Source: Ceratodon purpureus
Lineage: Eukaryota; Streptophyta; Bryopsida; Pseudoditrichales; Ditrichaceae
Direction of reading: 5' to 3'
Assembly (NCBI GenBank): GCA_014871385.1
Contig: CM026426.1
Coordinates: forward strand, 70,041,287-70,105,286
DNA: 64,000 bases
Part shown: in pieces, positions 11,689 through 22,299 of the stretch
Layout of the letters: every line of letters begins with the position of its first letter
How positions within the stretch are numbered: the first letter of the stretch is position 1
Position numbers and translations under genes: made by a program
The notes under the pieces: generated by a model
Told to the model about the DNA's origin: nothing
The model's input: only the letters and a program-made list of their open reading frames with translations
Databases searched by the model: none

Positions 11689-12097
11689 CTGTGTAAAGGA
11701 CAATTTCTAAATAATTGACATAACTGTGATGCTGATTTAATCTTTGACCTGATTTCTACTACATTTGTGACATGGACTTCTAAAAGAATTGATTATAGGG
11801 GGTGAGATTTCTAGGGCTCAAGTTGAGTTCGTTTATGTCAGCTACGAGTCTGAGCATGAGATTTTGCATTATTCTTTTTTTGACATAGATGATACCTATG
11901 TGGCCAATGTCACTCGCAAGATGAAGCAGATCCAATCGTCATCGTACAGAAGATACTAAGCTCCACTAGTCTAAGTATGCAATCCACTCTAAAGCATTCA
12001 AGAATGCACATAATATCAAATACAGAAAAGAACCAACTGAAATAATGAAACATTTCTAATTATGAGAATTATAAGGGTTTAAGGTGGGAGTATGAAT

Positions 12098-12232
12098 CGC
12101 CATATACATTAAAATGGCCAATTTACGTTATATTGGCCACTCAAATAGTGTGATTTCAATTCATTTTTCCACTATATTTGAATAGTGTGGCGGCCAATAT
12201 AACAAAAATTGGCCATTTTAATGTATATGGCG
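12098..12232. repeat. Fold-back MITE-like inverted repeat
   Basis: A 135-bp near-palindrome: CGCCATATACATTAAAATGG at the left and its reverse complement at the right, continuing inward through GGCCAAT...TATATTGGCC and the CACTATTTGAAT-like centre. The arms are about 55 bp each. No target duplication was recognised. It would form a long RNA hairpin if transcribed. Confidence 0.65.
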
Positions 12233-12510
12233 TTATGAGCATATTCAAGTAGAGTAAGAAGTGCATCAAGCAAACATCAAATAGAGGCAAAATCATGTAG
12301 CATGGTCAATTTAAGCAAAGCAATAGATTTGTGTTTAAAGAATTAAAATTGAAACGTCAAAAGTAGAAATTGCACAACACAAATGACAAATACAAAATTG
12401 TTTACAAAATTAATCAATGATGTTTGATCACAACATAGTCTATGAACATTTTTCACTAATCCTAGCAAAAACACCTAGTATATTAATAAAAAGATAATGC
12501 TCATTTGAAT

Positions 12511-13110
12511 CTAATGTCTAGATCTTGTAGAACGAGGTTGAAAATTATGAGATTCTTCTAATTGAGATGAACTTGTTGCAACGGGAGTTGGTGTAGTTTC
12601 TTGCTCCGATGATATACTATTTAAGTCCTTCATTTCTTCAAAAAGAAGTTGGGCATGCTCAAAAGATAGTTCATTCCATTCTTCATCATTTAAGTCGTAG
12701 AACATTTTAAACTGATAGGCTTGGTAAGTTGATAGTTCACCAGGAATTTTTGACCTCAACATTTTCCGCGCTTTCGTATTTGTTTAAGAAGCTTCCGAAG
12801 AAGAATATTCAATGTCATAGGCATCAAATAAAATCTTGCAATGACCTGGGCAAGGATCAATTCCGAATGTAGAATTGAACGTCCTATGCTTCTCCATCCA
12901 ATCTGAAACAAATTGTTGACAAAGTAGAGAATTTGCAAAACCAGACGGTTTAGCAAATCCTTTGAAACCTGCAAAATCTAAGAGGTAATTTTGTTTATTA
13001 GATGGATAAAAAACCTTTGGAAGATCATTAGTGTTATCAATGGAAGAAATTCCATACTTTTCCTTGAGTTTAGTAAATTGAGCAGAAAAATCTTGTTTTG
13101 AAGGAGCCAT
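12511..13110 (-). pseudogene. Hypothetical ORF (~199 codons) with one in-frame TAA
   Basis: A single frame from ATG 13110 (MAPSKQDFSAQF) to 12511, interrupted only by TAA 12784-12786. The N-terminal part is mixed hydrophobic/charged (LLDFAGFKGFAKPSGFANSL). After the stop comes an acidic helix-like stretch (EEWNELSFEHAQLLFEEMKD) and a Ser/Thr-rich tail. I do not recognise it. It lies between the fold-back repeat and the Stowaway-like MITE in AT-rich DNA and may be an accessory gene of the element that left the PIF1 fragment. Confidence 0.35.
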
Positions 13111-13280
13111 GTTATTGAAGCGGAGTTAGTTCTAGTAAAGAACTAGAAGCAGAGATAGAAGGAAGAGAAGGAAGAGATGGAAAGAACAATAGAAGTAGTT
13201 GGAAAGAACACTAAGAAGAGTTTGGTTAGAAAGTTGAATTTGAAGTAGACAAAATAATGAAAATATACGAATAAGAGATA

Positions 13281-13573
13281 CTCCCTCTGTTTCTGAAAGA
13301 AATGGTGTTTTCCACAAAGTCTTTGTTTCACAAAGAAACAATGGTTTCATCATTACTAGGAAGTCCACCGTCAAGAATTTAAAGGAGGAACCTGCCATGA
13401 ACCTGAAATCAGCAAGGTGACACCAGCTGATTGCCTAATTGAATTTCAGAAAGTTTATTTTAATGGCAGCTTAGCAGGTTGGCAGCTGATGCATTTACAG
13501 AGTCAAGGCGGCGTCACTGTACTTAATCCCGGCCTAAAATGGAAAACACCATTTCTTTCAGAAACAGAGGGAG
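13281..13573. mobile_element. Stowaway-like MITE (Tc1/mariner type), complete
   Basis: A 293-bp element whose ends are a perfect 34-bp inverted repeat (13281-13314 and 13540-13573), beginning CTCCCTCTGTTTCTGAAAGA. It is flanked by TA at 13279-13280 and 13574-13575. CTCCCTCYGT ends plus a TA target are diagnostic for Stowaway MITEs. Perfect ends suggest recent insertion. No coding capacity. Confidence 0.92.
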
Positions 13574-14015
13574 TAGTACATAAAGCTTATACACTGTGGT
13601 AGGTAGGTATAGAAGAAAGTAAAAGCAATGTAAAAATTGAAAACAAACTAAAATTAAAAGATAAAATAAAAGTTAAATATGCACTTTCTTTTACAAAAAA
13701 GGTAAAGGTAATGGGAGACTTGAAAATACACCAAAATGAAAAGATAAAATAAAAGTTAATACATGTACTTCCTTTTACAAAATGAATTAGATGTTGAAAA
13801 GAAATGTTGGTAGGAAAAATAATTCCGTAATGCTAAAGTATGGCTTTAGAATGTAAATATCTAAACTTTGAATCCTTACAAGGAGTGCCTAGAGTTATGT
13901 TGTAGCCATTCTTTCCCAATGTTTGTAGAGTAGATATTGTATCTAATTCAAAAGCATCATAGTCTTCTTTATTAATAGATTTGTACAGAATCTCCATTTT
14001 AAAATAGTCTTCAAA

Positions 14016-14915
14016 AGGCTTGTACGTTTGTTGGTGGGAGATATGGCTCAATTGCCTCCGATATGTCATCACCGTGCAGAAGATTCTGCCACAATATGTG
14101 AATTGTATTTCTTGGAGAATTCTCTACACTGGTTTACTGGAACTCAATGGATGTTGAAGGCATCTGTACGACATAGCAAAGACCCTTTGTATTTGGAGTT
14201 TCTAAATATCATACGTAACAGGAAGCCAATTCAAGAAGAAATTGACTTTCATTTAGGTGAATGTCTTATTGGTGAAGACAAAATTATAGCGGATCATGAT
14301 AATCAAACAACAGCTCTATGTACTCATCAAATAAATGTCGATAAATATAACGACATAATGATAACCAAGCTATTCAATCCTAGTGAAGTATTCTTAATGC
14401 CTATTGAATCTAATGCATTCCATATTGAAGAACTCATTGATTGGATAGAGGACCCCAAATTCAACCAATTGAAAAAAGTCGTTGTAGGTGCGCTCGTCAT
14501 GGTTTTGAACAATATCAACATTGAAAAAGGAGTCAACAATGGTGCAATGGGTAAAGTAGAAGCTATTCATCTTGAAGAAAATACAAATATTGAAGGAATT
14601 ACAATACGTATGTTAGAATTTGGCTACAAAACAAAGTTGAAGAGAAAAAAGACCAAGTTTAACTACACCTATACCGGAAAATATTTGAAGTCTACATTTT
14701 CATTGGCTTTGGCATATGCCATGACTGGACAAAAAGCTCAAGTAGCCACAGTTGCTGCAAAAGTGATTATCGACATTTGCGAGGCATTTACACCCGGATT
14801 AACATATGTTTTGTTCTCTAGAGTAACAGAAAGCAAGTATGTTATGCTACTTAGAAAACTTATTGTTGATGATTTTAATCTAGTGAAGCGTAAGATTTTA
14901 AATAATAAAGAATAA
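14016..14915 (+). pseudogene. PIF1-family DNA helicase, C-terminal half
   Basis: The open frame starts inside helicase motif III (LLVGDMAQLPP). It continues through the PIF1-type segment VVVGALVMVLNNINIEKGVN and the C-terminal motifs LALAYAMTGQKAQVA (normally A-T-x-x-K-S-Q-G) and TYVLFSRVTESKY (motif VI), ending in TAA at 14913-14915. The Walker A part is absent upstream, so this is a 5'-truncated copy. KSQG reads KAQV, so the ATPase motif V is altered. PIF1 helicases of this sort in plants are usually Helitron-derived or host PIF1 copies. No Rep domain or Helitron 3' hairpin was found nearby. It has no internal stop over 295 codons. Confidence 0.7.
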
Positions 14916-15891
14916 ACAAAATTGTCAAAGTTTGAATGTGTGGAAATCTCCGGTTTTTTTGAAAGATAAATGTGTAAAAAGGCAAAGACAATTGCTTTAC
15001 TATTTGCATGATTAGTATGTTGCTTTACGTGATCATTTCATTACGGATGCATGGCATTTCATGTATAATTTTACCACCTCCCTATCCTAAACAAGATAAA
15101 AAACAAGGAAATATCTTTATAGATTAGATTCTTCTTACAAGGTGTTGGCAAGCTACACCGGGTACACTTTGGGCAAATTACAGAAGTATTTTCCGTGTAA
15201 ATTTATACTCAGATGTAATCGATGTACTTTTTTGGGATAATCTGAGCCGTCCATACCATCACTGCGTGCCACCGGCATCCAAGCTCAGATCGACCAATGA
15301 GACAGCATCGGATCGGTGGTTGTAGATACCTGGATTGGGTGCTACCTGCTGTAGCCGGTAGTCTTCGTCTCACACATTGAACGTGACTCTGGTCTCGTTG
15401 GTGTTCACTGGTCGGTGTCTGCTGGTCTTGGTGTTGTTGTCTCTCTCGTTGGTGTGTTGTGGTTTTGCATCATACTTAGTACTTTGGAGTTTGGAGAGGA
15501 GTGTATGTGTTATTTGTCTTGCGTTTGTTTAGATAGAGGGTTAGAGTTTTAGGGTGAGATAGAGAGATAGAGAGTTAGAAGGTTTGAGTTTGAGATACTT
15601 GTGATGAGCTTAAGGTTCAGTTTGTTGTCGAAGTTTTTGGTATTTTTGCGGTCATTTAGGGTCTTTGAGTGTTGGAGAGGAGCATTGCTTTTCTTGCGCT
15701 AGTTCAGATGGGGATTGAGGGTTTCAGGTTTAAGGGTTAGATCATTATGTGGCTCCGAGGTTTCAGTTTGTTGCGACTTTTACGATATGGTTTCGCTGCT
15801 GGTCTAGGGTTTAGGGTGGATTTTTGTTTTCGAGTTTTTGCCCGGAACAGTAGGTTTTAGTTGCGGTCCTATTTGTGTGGTGTGTCTAGCA

Positions 15892-18800
15892 ATGCCTAGG
15901 AGGCCCAAGTCCGGAGGGGGAGAAGGTCTAAAATCAAGTTCTTGGGATGGAAAGGTTAAGTCGGGAATTGATGGTGGTTCTGGAATGGGAGTGAAAATTG
16001 GGAAGACTAAGTTGGGGGGGAGCGAGGTGGTAGGGGTTTCGGTGAAGGAGGAGGAGCGTTTCTTGGAAGTCGATGATTTGGAAGAGTTGATAGCAAGCTT
16101 GAAATCCCCTCCGGATTTGTTAACCTGGGAGGACTTCCGCGATAGATACGATTTGGAGTGTAGACCTAACTCTATCAACCTGCATCGATGTCGCAAAGAT
16201 AAGGGAATCTCGGACAAACAGATGCAAGAGTTAGCGTTTAGGCCCGAGGGGGTTAAGGGTCGTGGCGGGTACTCTTGGAGCGATTGCCAGGTGCGGGAAA
16301 TTGTCAACCGCATCAAATACATGCGCCCAATTGTGTACCAACACAGACCAGATGAGAACACTAGGTGTGTGACGAAGTAGTTCGCAGTCGGCATTGTTTT
16401 GGAGTACCAGAAGAATGCGGTGAATTGGGCTTTGTATGGTCAAGAGACCAACAATCACCAACAAAGGAAGTATGAGCAGGATCTGTTGAAGCTTCAGTTC
16501 GCGATCAACATAGGGGCCAGGGTGACGAAGCGCAGTTGGAGGAGTTTGAAAGTCGATGTTGCGGTGAAGTTGGAGCCGTATGTTGGAGTCGATGCTGCAA
16601 CGCCAACAAAGGTACGTACACTACCTAGGTTCTTGTAATCTCTTTGTTTGTTTGTTTAGAATTGTTTGTGTTTATGATTAGGGTTGTTTGTATTATTGAT
16701 TCGAGTTGTTTGTGTTATTGATTACTGTTTCTCTAATTCCTTTGTCTGTATACTTAGCATTGCAAAACCGAACAATACTTTTAAACTTAGCATTGTAAAT
16801 TCAGTCGTATGGCATTGCATTGTAATGTGATATACTTTTGTTATGTATAGATGTAGTATGTTTGCTTTTAGATTAAGTCTAGATGTAACATATTATTTAT
16901 ATGCTCTATTCAGTGTTAACAATGTGGTATTACTTAATGTCATTGTCGTTGTAGAGTTAGAGAGATAGAATGTTAGAGAGATAGAGAGTTAGGTGTAGTA
17001 TTATTGCATTCAGTTCATCTGTAGATGTGATTTATTATCTGAAAGCTTTATTTGGTTTCAACAATGTGGTACAATGTAATGTTACTGTACTTGTAAGGAG
17101 AGGTGTCCCACCACCGAACAGTGCGCAGACAAATTAGAAGGTGGGACTGAAGGGTGAATTGGCGGTAAATTTGGTGAAGGTCGAAGATCGCGGAATAGCT
17201 TCGATGTCCAAATTGGAGTATTTCCAGACGATGCACACGATATTGTTGATGGAGATAGAAGGTTTGAAGATGAACGAGGAATTGGCGGTGAAAGCCAAGG
17301 ACTTAACTGTGAAGGATAAGAGACTTGCGCTTCTAATGGTGGAATATTATGAAGCTAATCTGGCTTCACTACAGAGCAGTGACGTGGAGCACTTTGGAAA
17401 CGAAGGGAAGCGGAATGTTTTGGCAGAGCTCCTGGAGGATCAAAAGTGTACTCTTGCAACTAAGGAAACCGAGGCGCTAGCGAAAGACCTAGGTGCAGCA
17501 GAATGTCGGAGGCTAAGGGAGCAGAAGATTCGGATGTGCGAAGGAGTGAAGGTCCAGATAGAACGCATCAAGTATGGAAGAAACACCGCTTCCCTCAATC
17601 CAGTTCCACTCGTGTAGCCTGACAGTGCGTTTGGAGAGGATGATTCTCCCGAAAAGAGGTTCCTGAAAATCACTAAATGTGCCCTTTGTGGTTTTAACTT
17701 TCCTAAAAGTGACATTGTCATTGCATCTTGTAAGCACATGTACCACCTTTTCTGCGCTAAGGTGACCTACGAGAGTGGTTACAAATGTGTTGCATTGAAT
17801 TGTAGTGATAAGCTTGTAGATCTAGATTGGCATCGTAGCTTTGGGTGGGGAGGTCCAGGGAGTGTTGTCGATGAAGATGTAGCTGCCCACATGACGATAT
17901 GTGACAAGGAGGTGGCACGTTTACTTTCAAAGCGAGCTGAACAAGCACATCTACGATGTTTGAACACAGGTGAGTACATAGCAGTGCTGAATATCTGTTT
18001 TCATCGTGGCTTGTTGTTTCGTGATACTCCTGATAGGACTTCATCTACTTCGAGACGTTCAGGTTAGTATACTTTCTGTACATTTTGTATTAGTGGGATT
18101 AACATAGCTATACCTCTTAGTGAACTTGGTACTTATTTGTCCAATCTAGAGTCACTGATCAGCACTACTTGTCTTGCAGAGTATCAAGGAAGAATACATT
18201 CCCCTCTACCGTTTGTACTTTTTGTAATCGAAGTCATTTTTAGTTTCTATGTTTTGTGTACCTTTTGTATTCTTTTTGGAATTATGTGTACTTTTATATA
18301 CTTCTAGGTTTTATCAGATTGTTGGTGTACATTGAATACTACTATAATATGTATATTTTGATTTACATGGTGTATATGAAGTGCATTTTTAATTCATTTA
18401 GATATCGTAGCGAGATGCAATGTAGTACTTTTTTGTAAACGTATTTTGTTAGTACAAAAAGTATAATATACCTAGGTCGTTCAGTACTCCTATTACTTCG
18501 GTGGTTCAGTACTAATAGTACTTAGGTTGCATAGTAGTACTATACGCTACTCAAAAAGTATACTGTAGCAGTTCGTAGTGGGCAATTATTGAGGTTCGCT
18601 TAATAATAATGTACTACTACCACTCCCGCACTCTTAGAAGTACTTATAGTATATTGATGTACTTTTAGATTCTCTTTTAAATCATATTGTACGTTGTGTT
18701 TGCAGACTCGTCATTGAAGCCCATGTCTACCCTTTCTCATGGAGTTGCAAGTTTTGGAGAACAGAGCCAAGCGGTTTGCTCAATGCGGTTACGGGACTCA

Positions 18801-20262
18801 GTTGTGGGAGAAACTTTTACTAGCAGCGTGTTTCATATTAGAGAGGAGGAAAATAGGAAGACGGTGGTAGACAGTCCACAAAAAATTCTAGTGGCGGCAA
18901 CAAAGTCTAGGAAGAAGCAAGGGAGAGTTGATGGAATAAAACGCGAGACAAAGGCGCAGCTACCTCCACAAAGAGTTTACGAATGTCTTGTGGAGGATTT
19001 AAGCAGGAAGTCAAAGGCGATGGAGCCGGAGTTGAACAACGACTCGAACAAAGAAGACTCTGAATCCAGAGGTATGCCATTCCAATCATGTGTCTAACTT
19101 CTGATAACTTAATAATCCTGATTGTAGTCGAAATAGAACATACGGTTCAACAGGTGGGACAGTGCATGACCGTTCTATAGTGTATTCATGCGACTAATTG
19201 TGATGGTGGAAATTTGCAGGTAATGTCCTAGATTTTAAATCAAGCTCGAGGACTAATGATAGTGGCAGTGGCAGTGGCAGTGGCAGCGACAGTGAGGAGA
19301 GTCAAGATGAAGAAGACGAGGAAAACAGTGGCCAGAGGTGCGAGTTAGAGGACATAGTACAAGAAGAAGGTAAGGGGGACAACAGTAGAAAGTTAGAGGT
19401 GGAGAAGAGGTTTCGGGAAGGGGGTTTAGTGAATCCTCCGGTTGAGCAGTTGAGAGCTCACGACCTAGAGGGCGTGAATATCCCTTGTGTGAATGTGTCC
19501 ACAGTTGACCTAGATGAAGTGCGAGGGGCGGGATGTCAGGGGGTTAGAAAGCCGGGTGGAGAAAAGAGGGAGAGTGATATGGAATTGGACAGTGAAGTCG
19601 AAGGAGAGGGGGAAACTAAGAGGAAGGCAGGGGGGGTTGTTGAGGTAATGAAGCTTCAAGGCATAGAGGAGGGATTAGATGAGGGGCAGGAGGTGGAGCT
19701 CAAACAAGAGAGCTTGGAGATATGGGGTAGGCCTTGGACGGCGCTAGTCTAGTCCAACATGGCCACGGAGCTGACCGCCGACAAGGAGAAGGACTGCCCT
19801 CTACAGGGAAAGGTGTTGACTTCCGAGAGTCAGGATACACGGGTAGGGCTTGAAGGATTGACAACGAAGAAGATGGCAGAGGGAGATGAAGGGGCCACCA
19901 CGGTTGAGCACCGTTGTGAGGTGAAACAGCATCGAGGAAAGAGGAAGTCCGAGGAGGGGAGAAGACTCCAGGAGGAGTTGGAAGGATAGAAAATGGGAAG
20001 AGTAGATGCCACGGATCAAGGGCCAGCTGTGAGGACTCGGGCTAGCAGAAGATCGCTAGATGCCGGAGATGACCAGCACTTAGTGGAAGGCGTGGAGCAG
20101 GCATCCCAAGGGAAATCCAAGACCATGAAGCAAAGAAGGACAATGCGATGGAGAGGGTTGGAGAAAAAAAATCAAGCAAAAGGAAGAAAAAAGAGACCCC
20201 TACTCTACGTAGCGTCCCCAAAGTTGCAGGTCCAGGAGAGAGCCCTAGTGGAAAGAAGCTAA
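15892..20262 (+). pseudogene. Element gene A: coiled-coil / RING-like zinc-finger protein, five in-frame TAGs
   Basis: Four exons with canonical junctions: 15892-16611, 17129-18062 (or the strong alternative donor after 17969), 18706-19071 and 19220-20262. Together they give a frame of exactly 1,021 codons ending in TAA. It contains five in-frame stops, all TAG (16378, 17135, 17615, 19750, 19987), and no frameshift. Domains: an N-terminal basic/Gly-rich stretch; a helical region (~55-160) with LTWEDFRDRYDLECRP and a Trp/Arg-rich end; a long heptad-like Glu/Lys helix (~245-405); a Cys/His cluster (~420-470) with KCALCGFNFPKSD, SCKHMYHLFC and a further CxxxxC, like a RING or degenerate PHD finger; then Ser/Gly repeats and a long Glu/Lys-rich tail. 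The function is unknown; DNA or chromatin binding is a guess. It runs towards the transposase-like gene B within the same element. In the architecture of helices followed by a RING-like finger it resembles the gene at 42.99-45.56 kb. Confidence 0.6.
19258..19293. repeat. GTGGCA hexanucleotide repeat coding Ser-Gly
   Basis: About six tandem AGTGGC units within exon 4 of gene A, encoding alternating Ser-Gly before an acidic stretch. Confidence 0.7.
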
Positions 20263-20536
20263 AACCGGTGAAGTTTGTTTTGGAGTTCTGTAACTAACTG
20301 ATGTAGTGCAAATCTACAGGGTTGTGTTAGATTGTGTAGGCAGATTAGAGTGGGTGCAGAAAACTTTGTACGCTCTGTTTTGTATTGTGAGACAAACATA
20401 AGTGGGCTCTTTTAGGTCTATTGTTTATTTATCGTAGAATACATTTTTGTATATATTCCATCACTTGCAAAAACATCTGAGCTCGCACACAAGTTTTCCA
20501 TTTGAATTGCTGATTTCACCTGCCTTGTCAAAACAG

Positions 20537-21051
20537 GATAATAAATTGGTTCAAGATCTGTCCTATGGTTTGGAGCAAAATCCTGTGCAAGTGGTCTGTC
20601 CTATTGGATCTCACATTAATTCACCTAAATTCTGGTACATTAAAGAGAGCATGGTGCTTGTTGAAGAGCCTGATGGTGGCCACTTGTGGAAGAGTGTTAG
20701 AGGGTCCTTTAGACCGAGAGCAGGTTGTTCAGGATGCAGTGCGGATTGCCTTATTTCTGGAAAATTTGGTTGCGCGTGCGCCCTACAATCTGGGGAATTT
20801 GCGTACAATACAGCTGGTGTACTTTGGGCTGACGTCATAAAAAAATTGGATGACGAAATTCCTTTGGAATTATGTAATAAAGAAACCGGTTGTTAATGTG
20901 CGAGTCTCCCTACTGAAGATAGTAGTAGCGGGACGATGGAGTTTGTCATAGTCACCACCGGACCTTTATCACCGAATGTAACTCCATGTGTGTTTGCCAC
21001 CTAAAGTGTTGGAACGGCATTATTCAGCATGGCATGACGGTGAAGGTACAG
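20537..21051 (+). pseudogene. SUVR-type H3K9 methyltransferase fragment (pre-SET / CXC region)
   Basis: Starts after a 3' splice site (TCAAAACAG). It encodes QDLSYGLEQNPVQVV, FWYIKES, then a pre-SET zinc-cluster segment, CSGCSADCLISGKFGCACA followed by SGEFAYNTAGVL. After frame breaks around 20.9 kb it continues with ECNSMCVCHLKCWN and IIQHGMTVKVQ, ending at a 5' splice site (CAG|GTAAGG, exon end 21051). The spacing of Cys residues and the ECNxxCxCxxxC motif are those of the pre-SET domain that precedes the catalytic SET domain of plant SUVR and animal SUV39-type H3K9 methyltransferases. The SET domain itself is not recognisable downstream, and a TAA at 20894-20896 and frameshifts make it non-functional. 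It lies between gene A and the T-rich core of the large element, so it is probably a captured host exon pair. Confidence 0.6.
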
Positions 21052-21537
21052 GTAAGGCTTGTCTAGAATTAGACATATTCTTTGGCTTCTCCCGTTGTAA
21101 CTGTTGTGATGTCTGGTTTCCCTTGCCCCGGCACTTGCTACTCCCGCAGGTGCATCTAAAGCCCGGTATATCTTCATCATCGGACTTGAAATCCTTGCCA
21201 TAGTCCTACCACACCCGGATCAGTGAGTTAGTCATAGACTCTTTATTCCTTAAGTTTAGAAATTGCAGATTAATGAATTCAAGCTTGGTCCAGAGAGTCA
21301 GCGTCTCAAATTCGATTCAGGGTACTTATCCATGTCAACTCTTCTCCTGGGTAGATGTCAAGATTAGCAAAGAATGCCACATGGTAGATACGCTCATCTC
21401 CAGAGTGCACTTGCGCAGACATATCGACGACGTTAGCTCCCTCGCACCTGAAACAGCGGCAAAAGAAAATATCCTAGTAAGATTCAGTACTGGACCTTAG
21501 GCACTCTACTTGATTAGACATATGTCATCCAGAATTA

Positions 21538-21582
21538 GACCTGGTTGGCTTTTCTTAATATTCTAGAAAAGCCAACCAGGTC
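21538..21582. repeat. Perfect 16-bp hairpin
   Basis: GACCTGGTTGGCTTTT at 21538-21553 is followed by a 13-nt AT-rich loop and the exact reverse complement at 21567-21582. It could be a MITE relic or a transcribed hairpin. No terminator-like T run follows. Confidence 0.7.
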
Positions 21583-22299
21583 GCTAAGAAGGAGCATTAG
21601 AAATAAACAGCAGAGAGAAGCATGCAAGAATCGAGTGAGGCGCCGCAAGTAAGCACTAAAACTAGATAGTACTTTACTAATTTTGAATCCGAATACATTG
21701 AACACTGATTTCAAATCTACTGAACTATACTCTGGAGAGACTTTACCTCTATTAATTTGCACTATAATCATCACTGTACACTTGAAGTTGAAGAGTATAC
21801 CACCTACAGTGCGATGTTCTTGGAAGAAAAATTCCGGATCCAGAAACCGGTTCCTGCAAAACCAAGGCACCATTCATTTGAGTCTAGCAATAAACACAAA
21901 ACACTGTAGAGGAACGGGTACAAGTAAAGTAGCAGCTGAAATCAGAGAATATTAAGAGAGAAGCGTACCTAGGGTTGGACGAGGTTCTAGTTCTAAGGCA
22001 ATGATGCCCCCCAGGGAACACAAAGGGGTCTGCAATTGTGAAGGTATAGACTTGACGTTCCTTTATCTTCGTCTTTTGTTTCCAAACGGACACATTTAGG
22101 GGGGAACTTGGTCGCCATTGATTCCGTCCCGCTCGGACCTTTCACTTTAAAAAGAAACAGTTCCCTCCACTCACATACCTTCCTGCTCCTGCTTCTCCCG
22201 CCACATGTAGTCGTTAATAATGTACACCACGTGTCCCTTCAAGCTCCGCAATCCTAAAAACTGATATCTCCATCTATTCAAGCTGAACACTACAGGATC

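Noticed and set aside
15892..20262. Programmed stop readthrough as the main explanation for the TAGs
   Set aside because: Sequences after the stops do not fit known leaky contexts, and other elements that are clearly dead show the same TAG bias; kept only as an alternative.
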